5,494 bases of DNA from Gemmatimonadota bacterium (GCA_003222065.1 QHUV01000203.1:1-5494), one strand, 5' to 3'; positions 1 through 5,494 are shown, counted from the stretch's first letter. A program made the numbers and translations. Notes: generated from the sequence alone by a model not told the origin.

Positions 1-382
1 GCTGAAACTCTACGATCAGCCGCACTGGGTCGACGACATGAACGCTGATCAGCAGCGAATCACCGACGGCGACGGTCGAGCCATCGGGACGCTGTGCGAG
101 CGCGGCAGCGGGCACGCTGAAGCGGAGAAACTCCTCGCCACTCGTCGACCCTGGCTGTGCGGCGTAGTACAGGCGGAGCTCGCGATCTTCGCCGCGCTTC
201 GCCCAGAAGCTCACCGCTGTATCGGGAAGCGCCTGCGCTGTTGCCGCCGGCCGGACAAAGTGAAGCTGGTCCGCCGCGCGGAACGCGGGAGCAGGTGCCG
301 TGCCGTCACCGCAACTGGCAATACCTAACGCTACGACTGCCCACACGGATGCCGTGATCCCGCATCGAATTGAGGAACTCAT
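1..382 (-). CDS. Putative lipoprotein of unknown function, 3' end cut by window edge
   Basis: An open frame of 127 codons starts with ATG at 382 and runs off the left edge without a stop. A GAGG ribosome binding site lies six bases before the ATG, which supports this start. Residues 1-24 form a lipoprotein signal peptide: Arg6, a hydrophobic stretch at about 9-22, and the lipobox Ile21-Ala22-Ser23-Cys24. The mature chain would be lipidated at Cys24; Gly25 follows, with no Asp at +2, so outer-membrane sorting is plausible. After a short Ala/Pro-rich linker comes a region with the string SFWAKRGEDRELRLYY (residues 58-73) and alternating hydrophobic residues through 127, suggesting a beta-sandwich. 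I recall similar unnamed proteins from Gemmatimonadota, but name no function. It follows another lipoprotein gene in the same direction after 100 bases; a hairpin between them suggests separate transcription. The gene is real with good confidence; its role is unknown. Confidence 0.8.
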   Translation of the reverse strand, partial: MSSSIRCGITASVWAVVALGIASCGDGTAPAPAFRAADQLHFVRPAATAQALPDTAVSFWAKRGEDRELRLYYAAQPGSTSGEEFLRFSVPAAALAQRPDGSTVAVGDSLLISVHVVDPVRLIVEFQ

Positions 383-388
383 TGTCAA

Positions 389-392
389 CCTC
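389..392 (-). promoter_or_regulatory. Ribosome binding site of the edge lipoprotein gene
   Basis: On the minus strand GAGG stands six bases (TTGACA) before the ATG at 382. It fixes the start of a gene that has no stop inside the window. Confidence 0.6.
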
Positions 393-434
393 GTCGCGAT
401 AATGAGAGCATCGGTCGTACGCGAGCTCCACGCA

Positions 435-468
435 CGCGCCGGAGGAGCAGGAGCTCTCCCCCGGCGCG
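435..468 (-). terminator. GC-rich hairpin after the DUF4382-like lipoprotein gene
   Basis: The arms at 435-447 (CGCGCCGGAGGAG) and 456-468 (CTCCCCCGGCGCG) pair over 13 positions with one mismatch (443/460) around an eight-base loop. The hairpin begins 14 bases after the TAA stop at 483-485 and ends about 50 bases before the next start. No T-tract follows on the minus strand, so it is not a textbook intrinsic terminator. It may stop transcription as a U-less hairpin, protect the 3' end of the upstream message, or work in the leader of the next gene. Confidence 0.5.
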
Positions 469-482
469 CGGTGAAAGTGTCC

Positions 483-1256
483 TTACCGGTGGTCCTCGAC
501 GCCGTCCTTGTTCTCGTCCTCGAACACGCGGAACGAGCGCTTGATCTGGTCCGCGATCGTGGACGCGTTCGCGCTGCTCGACGGATCAATCGCGTTGCCT
601 GACGAGTCCTTGAACCAGGAAGCGACGTCGACGAACATCGTGAGGTTCGAGCCGCTGCCGCTGGTGAGCGACATCGGCGTGCTGAACTCCGCCTCGATCG
701 ACGCGTCGACGCTGCCGTTATAGACGAAGGCTTGGCCGTTGTACGTGCCCTCGACATGGACGCTCACACCGTTGAAGCCGGGATGCGCGGTGAGGAAGGT
801 CGCAGAACTGGCGTCGCCGCTGCTGACGGGGGCGATCTTCAGCTCGACACCGCGGTAGGTGCCAGCAGGAATGCTCGCGCCGAAGTCGGTTTTCGTAGTG
901 CCGTCGAGTGGCAGATCGACGAGCGACGGATCCAGCTTGAGCTCCGGGCAGTCGTCGCCTTCGGTGCCGGTACACGTCGCGGTGGCACTACCCGGCTCCA
1001 GCTCGATCTTGCTGAGCACGATCTGGGCTTTGGTGATCGTGATGGTATTGGTTCCGGATGCGACCACGACGTCAAGCGAAGGACTGAACGGCGTGGTCCG
1101 ACTCGCGACGGGGGCCGACGGCGACTTACCAGTGACCGACAGGCTCAACGCGTGCGCATTAGCGCCGGTGGCGTCGCTGCATGCGCCGAGAAGAAGCGCA
1201 AGACCGAGGAACGCGGCGGCGCGCGTAATACGCCCGCTACTGTGCATGGAAAACAT
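483..1256 (-). CDS. Secreted lipoprotein, DUF4382-like, with acidic calcium-binding-type tail
   Basis: The 257-residue protein starts at ATG 1256, preceded by AGGAG at an eight-base spacing. The frame stays open upstream to an ATG at 1451, but those 65 residues are Arg/Pro/Ser-rich and would bury the signal peptide, so the start at 1256 is preferred; a second ATG at 1247 is possible. Residues 1-26 are a lipoprotein signal: Arg9 and Arg12, hydrophobic 13-24, lipobox Leu23-Gly24-Ala25-Cys26. The body (about 36-215) is rich in short beta strands. The segments around KAQIVLSKIEL (76-86), a hydrophobic LVDLPLDG (112-119) and IPAGTYRGVELKI (129-141) follow the layout of DUF4382 proteins. Cys95 and Cys103 could form a disulfide. 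The C-terminus carries DxNxDGxxD (Asp247, Asn249, Asp251, Asp255), a calcium-binding-loop pattern. The likely site is the outer membrane or cell surface. Biochemical function is unknown, and the DUF4382 link is a pattern judgement made without a profile search. Confidence 0.85.
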   Translation of the reverse strand: MFSMHSSGRITRAAAFLGLALLLGACSDATGANAHALSLSVTGKSPSAPVASRTTPFSPSLDVVVASGTNTITITKAQIVLSKIELEPGSATATCTGTEGDDCPELKLDPSLVDLPLDGTTKTDFGASIPAGTYRGVELKIAPVSSGDASSATFLTAHPGFNGVSVHVEGTYNGQAFVYNGSVDASIEAEFSTPMSLTSGSGSNLTMFVDVASWFKDSSGNAIDPSSSANASTIADQIKRSFRVFEDENKDGVEDHR

Positions 1257-1264
1257 GCGCGGCT

Positions 1265-1269
1265 CTCCT
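1265..1269 (-). promoter_or_regulatory. Ribosome binding site deciding the lipoprotein start
   Basis: On the minus strand AGGAG lies eight bases before ATG 1256. No comparable purine motif precedes the upstream in-frame ATG at 1451, so this site supports the shorter protein whose N-terminus is a signal peptide. Confidence 0.7.
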
Positions 1270-1623
1270 GATGGAGGAAGTGAATGGCGGTCGGAAGGAG
1301 GGAATTGCGATGACCGCCGCAGCCAGTCATGTGGCAGGTCCGGTGCCCGTCGGCGATTGTCGGCACCACGCGCCGCGGCGGCCGAAGAGGTGATGGCGCA
1401 GCGACTTGCTGTTGGTGACCTGGCGCACGGGCAGATCGCCCGGAACGCCATGTGCCAAGGCTATGTCATCCCGTTGCAGTTACTGACCCGTCCGATCGTT
1501 GGGTGCTTTCGCCCGCACATCCTGGGTCTGCCTAACGAGAAAACGATTGTGCGCGTTAGCCGCGTACCACGCGACTCCCGGGAGCCACCGCCAGCGCACG
1601 CGCGCGAGAAATAGCTCCAATCG

Positions 1624-1640
1624 CCTCGAAGACTTCGAGG
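1624..1640 (-). terminator. Small perfect hairpin downstream of the paoC-like gene
   Basis: CCTCGAA (1624-1630) and TTCGAGG (1634-1640) are perfect complements around a three-base loop. The hairpin starts 40 bases after the paoC-like stop. Downstream on the minus strand there is only a short interrupted T-rich piece (CTATTTCTC, near 1604-1612). It could end the operon message, but the stem is short, so this is a weak call. Confidence 0.3.
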
Positions 1641-1680
1641 TGAAGAACCGAAAGAGACTCTAGTTTACTCCAATCGGTCG

Positions 1681-3918
1681 TTAGGCTCTCAGCAAATCCT
1701 CGATCCGCACCGGGAGCTCGCGCACCCTCACACCGGTGGCGTGGTGCACCGCCGCGGTGATCGCCGCCGCAGTCCCCGCCAGTCCGATCTCGCCAACGCC
1801 GCGCGCGCCGAGCTCGTTCAGCACCAAGTCCGGGTAGTCGAGGAAGGTCACGTCGATCGCCGGAGCATCGGCGTTGGTGCTCACGATGTAGTCGGCGAGG
1901 TTGCTGTTGATCGGCGCGCCGTAGCGCTTGTCGTATCGCGCCTCCTCGAACAGCGCCATGCCGATCCCCATCACGACCGCGCCCTCGATCTGGTTGCGCG
2001 CCGGCTTTGGGTTGATCATGCGCCCCGCGTCGATGACGCTGACGAACCGCGACACGCGCAGCCGCGCCGTCTCCGGCTGCCAGGTCACCTCGGCGAACTG
2101 CGCGCCGAAGGAGTGAAGGGAGTACTTCCGGCTCTCCTCGCCGCCGAAGGTGGTGCGGGATTGCCCGCTGCCGACTGCCGCGCGGACGTTCGCGCGCGCG
2201 AGTACGTCGCCTAACGGCACGCCCGACGACGGGTCGCTCTTCCGCGCGGCCCGTCCGTTGGCGAAGTGGAGGTCGTCGGGCGTCGCGCCCGCAAAAGCCG
2301 CGTTCTTTCCGGACGTCGACAGCGTGAGCAGCGACCGCACCGCGGCGCGGGCCGCGGCGGAGACGGCCGGTATCACCGACGCCGTCGCCCAGGACCCGCC
2401 GGAGATCGGGCCGGGGGGCAGGGTCGTGTCGCCCAGCCCCACGTCGATCTTGTCGAGGGGAATGCCGGTCGCCTCGGAGGCGACGAGCGCGAGCACCGTG
2501 TAGGTGCCGGTGCCGATGTCCTGCGTGGCCGTCGTGACCGACATCGTACCATCGCGCTGGATCTCCACGGTCGCCTGCGCGTCGGAGCGCATCGCGCCCC
2601 ACGAGCACGTGGCCATGCCCCAGCCAATCGTTAGGCCGTCGCGCTTCATCGCTCCGACGCGCGGGTCGCGCCGCGCCCACCCGAACTTCTCGGCGCCGAC
2701 CTGCATGCACTCGACCAAGTGCCGCGACGAGAAGGGCAGCTTCGTCGACTCGTCCTGCAGCGGCTCGTTGCGGCGGCGCAGCTCGATCGGATCCATGTTC
2801 AGCGCGATTGCCAGCTCGTCCATCGCCGATTCCATCGCGAAGAGGCCGGGCACCGCGCCGGGACCGCGCATTGCCGTCGGCGTGCCGATGTTGCGACGCG
2901 CGAGCGCCGACGCGACGCGCAGATTCGGCACGCTGTACATGAACGGCGTCGCCTCGCCGCAGTCCTCCTTGTAGGCGTCGAGGATCGACGTCTCGTTCAG
3001 GTACTCGTGCTGCATCGAGACGAGCTTGCCGTCGCGCGTCGCGCCGAGACGGAAGCGCTGCTGGGTGCGTGGCCGATGCCCGACGGTCTCGAACATCGCT
3101 TGCCGCGTGACGACGAGCTTCACCGGCGCGCCGACCTCCCGCGCAACGCCCGCGGCGAGAATCGAGTGGCTCCAGGGCCAGAGCTTGCCGCCGAAGCCGG
3201 AGCCGAGGAAGTGCGAGACAACCCGCACGTTCTCCTTCGGCACGCCGAGCATCTGGTAGAGCACCTCGCGATGGTTCATTACGGCCTGCGTCGTCTCGTA
3301 CAGCGTGACGCGGTCCCCCTCCCACGCCGCGACCGTCGCGTGCAGCTCGATTGGGTTATGCACTTCGGTCGGCGTGACGTACGTCTGGTCGATCTGCACC
3401 GGTGCAGACTTGAACGCGCCCTCGGCGTCCCCGCGCTCACTATCTGTCTCTAACGATTTCTCCGCGACGAGACGCCGTTCCACGTTGTGCGCGTCGGCGG
3501 CGTACTGGACGCGCACCGCGTCGGCGGCGGCCTTCGCCTGCTCCATCGTCTGCGCGACCGCCACGGCGACGTACTGACCGTAGTAACGCACTACGTCGTC
3601 CTCGAACGGCGGCCGCTTCTCGTCGATCAGGCCGCTGAAGCCCTGCGCCGGCCCGCTTCGGAAGAAGGGTCGGATGTTGCCTCGGTAGTAGATCGCGCGC
3701 ACGCCGAGCATCTTCCGGGCGACGCGGTCGTCGATGGCGACGACGCGGCCGCTCGCAATCGTGCTGCGTACGGGCACCGCGTACAGCATGCCGGGAAGCG
3801 AGATATCGGACGTATAAGTCGCGCGTCCGCTGACCTTGAGCGGTCCGTCGATGCGGGGCAACTTGCCACCGAGCACTTTGGGCGCGCTGGGCGCGCCTAA
3901 CGCTTTTGATCGGCTCAT
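1681..3918 (-). CDS. paoC: Aldehyde oxidoreductase, molybdenum-cofactor catalytic subunit (PaoC/YagR-like)
   Basis: The 745-residue protein (E. coli PaoC has 732) is the large subunit of a xanthine oxidase-family enzyme that oxidises aldehydes to carboxylic acids at a Mo centre. The N-terminal part contains LPRIDGPLKVSG (20-31), followed by the a/b-hammerhead domain (about 27-140). Two Mo-cofactor binding domains follow (about 160-400 and 420-700). Visible cofactor motifs are GSGFGGK (239-245), AMRGPGAVPG (349-358), TQDIGTGT (465-472), GGSWATAS (507-514) and INPKPARNQIEGA (635-647). The catalytic base is Glu710 in ARGVGEIGLAG, matching Glu692 of PaoC. The position of PaoC Arg440 appears to be Trp440 here. 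The start at ATG 3918 overlaps the paoB-like stop by ATGA, implying coupled translation; a longer frame from 3963 would add 15 residues without family similarity. There is no signal peptide; in PaoABC the complex is exported through the Tat leader of the small subunit. Family assignment is firm; the exact substrate is unknown. Confidence 0.95.
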   Translation of the reverse strand: MSRSKALGAPSAPKVLGGKLPRIDGPLKVSGRATYTSDISLPGMLYAVPVRSTIASGRVVAIDDRVARKMLGVRAIYYRGNIRPFFRSGPAQGFSGLIDEKRPPFEDDVVRYYGQYVAVAVAQTMEQAKAAADAVRVQYAADAHNVERRLVAEKSLETDSERGDAEGAFKSAPVQIDQTYVTPTEVHNPIELHATVAAWEGDRVTLYETTQAVMNHREVLYQMLGVPKENVRVVSHFLGSGFGGKLWPWSHSILAAGVAREVGAPVKLVVTRQAMFETVGHRPRTQQRFRLGATRDGKLVSMQHEYLNETSILDAYKEDCGEATPFMYSVPNLRVASALARRNIGTPTAMRGPGAVPGLFAMESAMDELAIALNMDPIELRRRNEPLQDESTKLPFSSRHLVECMQVGAEKFGWARRDPRVGAMKRDGLTIGWGMATCSWGAMRSDAQATVEIQRDGTMSVTTATQDIGTGTYTVLALVASEATGIPLDKIDVGLGDTTLPPGPISGGSWATASVIPAVSAAARAAVRSLLTLSTSGKNAAFAGATPDDLHFANGRAARKSDPSSGVPLGDVLARANVRAAVGSGQSRTTFGGEESRKYSLHSFGAQFAEVTWQPETARLRVSRFVSVIDAGRMINPKPARNQIEGAVVMGIGMALFEEARYDKRYGAPINSNLADYIVSTNADAPAIDVTFLDYPDLVLNELGARGVGEIGLAGTAAAITAAVHHATGVRVRELPVRIEDLLRA
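3915..3918 (-). promoter_or_regulatory. ATGA stop/start overlap coupling paoB-like and paoC-like genes
   Basis: On the minus strand the four bases ATGA hold both the start codon of the catalytic subunit (ATG, 3918-3916) and the stop of the FAD subunit (TGA, 3917-3915). No strong purine-rich site precedes this ATG, so translation of the large subunit probably depends on ribosomes ending at the upstream gene. Confidence 0.8.
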
Positions 3919-4925
3919 ATTGATGCCAGTCCCGTCGCGAGGCGTAACGCGTGCGCCAGGCATCGCTGCGCCAGCTCGACCTTGAATCCGTTCTCGCTCT
4001 GCGGCTTCGCATCGCGGACGGCGAGCTGCGCCGCATCACGGATCGTTGCGTCATCGACCGCGGCGCCCGTTAGGCGCTCTTCCACGGCCGACATGCGCCA
4101 CGGCTTGGTGCCGACGCCGCCCATCGCAAGGCGAACGTAGTGGAACTGCCCGCCCGCCACCTCGACGACGACGGCCGCGGAGGCGAGCGCGAACTCGTAC
4201 GACGCGCGGTCGCGCAGCTTGAGGTAGCGCGACGTTGCGCGCGCGTTAGGCGGCGGCAGGGTAATGTGCGTCACCAAATCGCCCGGCTCGAGCACGGTCT
4301 CACGGTCCGGGGTGTCGCCCGGAAGCAGATGAAAGGCCTGCATCGGGATCGTCCGCGTGCCCTTAGGACCTTGCACATGAATCGTCGCATCGAGCGCAAC
4401 GAGCGCCACGTTCATGTCGGACGGATTGGTCGCGATGCAGTGTGGGCTCGTGCCGAGGATCGCGAGTGTGCGGTTGTCCCCGTTGATCGCCGAGCATCCC
4501 GAGCCCGGCTCGCGCTTGTTGCACGCCATGGCGGTGTTGCGGAAGTACATGCATCGCGTGCGCTGGAGCAGGTTCCCACTCGTTGTCGCAACGTTGCGGA
4601 GCTGGGCCGACGCGCCCGAGAGAAGCGCTTCAGACAGCGCGCGATAGTCGCGTACGACCGTAGGATCGTGCGCCAGTGCCGCGTTGCGTACGAGCGCGCC
4701 GATTCGCAGCCCTCCCTCCTTCGTGCGCTCGATCGCGTTCATTCCCAGCTTGTTGATGTCGACGAGGTGCGTCGGTCGCTCGACGCCGAGTTTCATCAGG
4801 TCGACGAGCGTCGTGCCGCCGGCCACGTAGCGTACGGGCGCGCCCTGCTGCGCCGTCGACGAGTGCGCCGCAATCCCGATCGCCTCCGAGACCGTGCGCG
4901 CTCTCGTGTACTGGAAGCGTTCCAT
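3915..4925 (-). CDS. paoB: Aldehyde oxidoreductase, FAD-binding subunit with extra [4Fe-4S] cysteines (PaoB/YagS-like)
   Basis: The 336-residue protein is the medium subunit that takes electrons from the iron-sulfur clusters to FAD and on to an acceptor. It shows the FAD pyrophosphate-binding loop VAGGTTLVDLMK (34-45), the second FAD motif TTSGNLLQRTRC (114-125), and the LRDRASYEFALAS segment (237-249) typical of this subunit, followed by the CO dehydrogenase flavoprotein C-terminal domain (about 225-330). Four cysteines, Cys125, Cys135, Cys144 and Cys163 (C-x9-C-x8-C-x18-C), match the spacing I recall for E. coli PaoB, where an insertion binds a [4Fe-4S] cluster; most FAD subunits of the wider family lack it. 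The start at ATG 4925 has GAGGA five bases upstream. It lies 24 bases after the paoA-like gene and overlaps the paoC-like gene by four bases. No signal peptide is visible, fitting export as part of a complex. Confidence 0.94.
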   Translation of the reverse strand: MERFQYTRARTVSEAIGIAAHSSTAQQGAPVRYVAGGTTLVDLMKLGVERPTHLVDINKLGMNAIERTKEGGLRIGALVRNAALAHDPTVVRDYRALSEALLSGASAQLRNVATTSGNLLQRTRCMYFRNTAMACNKREPGSGCSAINGDNRTLAILGTSPHCIATNPSDMNVALVALDATIHVQGPKGTRTIPMQAFHLLPGDTPDRETVLEPGDLVTHITLPPPNARATSRYLKLRDRASYEFALASAAVVVEVAGGQFHYVRLAMGGVGTKPWRMSAVEERLTGAAVDDATIRDAAQLAVRDAKPQSENGFKVELAQRCLAHALRLATGLASI

Positions 4926-4930
4926 GTCGG

Positions 4931-4935
4931 TCCTC
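4931..4935 (-). promoter_or_regulatory. Ribosome binding site of the paoB-like gene
   Basis: GAGGA on the minus strand stands five bases before ATG 4925, within the 24-base gap after the paoA-like stop. Confidence 0.65.
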
Positions 4936-4949
4936 GCTGTCTGCCGTGG

Positions 4950-5494
4950 TCAGCGTTCGGTCACGCGGCCGTTAGCCCGCACCTGCTGAATCGCCGCGAT
5001 GATGTTCGGATAGGCGCCGCAGCGGCAGATATTGCCGCTCATCAACTCCTTCACATCGGCGTCCGTTGGTCCGCACGGCTCCTTGAGCAACGCGACCGCT
5101 GACATTATCTGCCCCGACGTGCAGTAGCCGCACTGATAGCCATCGTGCTCGACGAACGCGGCCTGCATCGGATGCAGCGCCTGTGGCGCGCCGAGGCCTT
5201 CGATTGTCGTGATATCATCTCCGTCGTGCATGAGCGCGAGACGCAGGCACGAGTTGACGCGCTCACCATTCACATGAACGGTGCATGCGCCACACTGCCC
5301 ATGATCGCACCCCTTCTTGGTGCCCGTTAGGTGCACGGTCTCGCGCAGCGTGTCGAGCAGCGTGGCGCGCGGATCAATGCGGACGCGATGCGTCGTGCCG
5401 TTAATCCGCAGCGCCAGCGGCACCGTGCCTGGGATCTCGGGCGTCGCTGGTTCCGGAGCGACCTCAGTTGCCGCGGCGACAAGTGGCATCGACG
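4950..5494 (-). CDS. paoA: Aldehyde oxidoreductase, 2Fe-2S subunit (PaoA/YagT-like), 5' end cut by window edge
   Basis: The visible part, counted from an in-frame ATG at 5489, is 179 residues (E. coli PaoA has 229). It carries both [2Fe-2S] clusters of the family. A plant-ferredoxin-type N-terminal domain has Cys61, Cys66, Cys69 and Cys81 (C-x4-C-x2-C-x11-C). A helical C-terminal domain has Cys120, Cys123, Cys155 and Cys157 (C-x2-C-x31-C-x-C). The segment between the two pairs is shorter than the one I recall in PaoA. The clusters pass electrons from the Mo site to the flavoprotein. The ATG at 5489 is probably not the true start: the frame is still open at the edge, the five bases above show no ribosome binding site, and MPLVAAATEVAPEP resembles the end of a signal peptide plus a Pro/Ala linker. 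In PaoA a twin-arginine leader sits at this place, so I infer one beyond the edge. It is the first visible gene of the operon; the operon promoter is outside the window. Confidence 0.92.
   Translation of the reverse strand, partial: SMPLVAAATEVAPEPATPEIPGTVPLALRINGTTHRVRIDPRATLLDTLRETVHLTGTKKGCDHGQCGACTVHVNGERVNSCLRLALMHDGDDITTIEGLGAPQALHPMQAAFVEHDGYQCGYCTSGQIMSAVALLKEPCGPTDADVKELMSGNICRCGAYPNIIAAIQQVRANGRVTER

Larger units (their letters stand above)
1257..1680. other. 424-base intergenic stretch without a convincing gene
   Basis: This lies between the paoC-like stop and the lipoprotein start. Frames on both strands cross it, but their products are Arg/Pro/Ser-rich, lack recognisable domains and overlap real genes, so I treat them as high-GC artefacts. 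Near the paoC end it holds a small hairpin and a 9-base direct repeat. Elsewhere are a 10-base palindrome CTCCCGGGAG at 1575-1584, a weak 6-bp inverted repeat (GGTGCC at 1342-1347 with GGCACC at 1362-1367), and one copy of the enriched word CCTAACG at 1531-1537. The promoter of the lipoprotein gene should be here, but I see no clear -35/-10 pair. Confidence 0.6.
324..5331. repeat. Nine dispersed copies of the word CCTAACG / CGTTAGG
   Basis: Exact copies on the plus strand as CCTAACG are at 324-330, 1531-1537, 2210-2216 and 3896-3902. Copies as CGTTAGG are at 1679-1685, 2629-2635, 4068-4074, 4244-4250 and 5325-5331. Seven of the nine read GCCTAACG when the base before is included (exceptions: 324 and 5325). 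They lie in coding and non-coding DNA, in different reading frames and both orientations. Near matches ending in C (CGTTAGC) also occur around 1554 and 4970. The function is unknown. Confidence 0.75.

Noticed and set aside
1257..1451. N-terminal extension of the lipoprotein gene to ATG 1451
   Set aside because: The added 65 residues are low-complexity Arg/Pro/Ser and would place the lipobox signal internally; AGGAG before ATG 1256 supports the shorter form.
1440..1475. Sigma-54-like promoter (TGGCAC-ATGGC-GTTCC on the minus strand) before the lipoprotein gene
   Set aside because: The -24 half is good, but the -12 half lacks the required GC and has two mismatches to TTGC; it is also almost 200 bases from the start codon.
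859..1614. Plus-strand frame of 251 codons covering the lipoprotein gene and the gap
   Set aside because: It lies opposite a gene with a signal peptide and ribosome binding site, has no recognisable domain, and its composition is that of a shadow frame.
1556..3325. Long minus-strand frame of 589 codons inside the paoC-like gene
   Set aside because: It overlaps a clearly recognised catalytic subunit in another frame and its product is Arg/Ala/Gly-rich without domains; this is typical of long chance frames in high-GC DNA.
3919..3963. Longer start of the paoC-like gene at 3963
   Set aside because: The extra 15 residues have no family similarity, and the ATGA overlap at 3915-3918 is a standard arrangement for coupled subunits.
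4140..5102. Plus-strand frame of 320 codons opposite the paoB- and paoA-like genes
   Set aside because: Arg/Val/Ala-rich product without domains, fully antisense to two recognised subunits; a shadow frame.
1..5494. tRNA or rRNA genes, CRISPR arrays, insertion sequences or phage-type genes
   Set aside because: I looked for cloverleaf-like segments, regularly spaced repeats, transposase motifs and terminal inverted repeats and saw none.

Overview
The window is GC-rich (roughly two thirds G+C by eye). Every gene I can support lies on the minus strand, so transcription runs from the high-coordinate end to the low end. The small-molecule and lipoprotein content, the very high G+C and the style of the two secreted lipoproteins suggest a Gram-negative, free-living bacterium. 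The lipoproteins remind me of Gemmatimonadota proteins, but that assignment is an inference from memory and not secure.

Right part (5494 down to 1681): a three-gene operon for a molybdenum-containing aldehyde oxidoreductase of the xanthine oxidase family, closest to periplasmic PaoABC (YagTSR) of Escherichia coli. The order is the 2Fe-2S subunit (paoA-like, 5' end cut by the window edge), the FAD subunit with four extra cysteines for a [4Fe-4S] cluster (paoB-like), and the molybdenum-cofactor catalytic subunit (paoC-like). paoA and paoB are 24 bases apart, and paoB and paoC overlap by the four bases ATGA, so the subunits are probably made in fixed proportion. Electrons from aldehyde oxidation at the Mo site would pass through the two [2Fe-2S] clusters and the [4Fe-4S] cluster to FAD and then to an acceptor. 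No paoD/XdhC-type maturation factor follows paoC inside the window.

Middle (1680 to 1257): a 424-base stretch with no convincing gene. It holds a small hairpin and a short direct repeat just after paoC, and the leader and ribosome binding site of the next gene at its other end.

Left part (1256 down to 1): two lipoprotein genes. The first (257 residues) has a lipobox, a beta-rich body resembling DUF4382-type proteins and an acidic DxNxDGxxD tail. It is followed by a strong GC hairpin. The second begins at 382 and runs off the left edge; it too has a lipobox signal peptide and is of unknown function.

The most striking unexplained signal is at word level. The 7-mer CCTAACG (or its complement CGTTAGG) occurs nine times in 5.5 kb, in both orientations, in genes and between them, where less than about one copy would be expected by chance. 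Many of the rare TTA and CTA leucine codons I found fall inside it, as does the stop codon of paoC.
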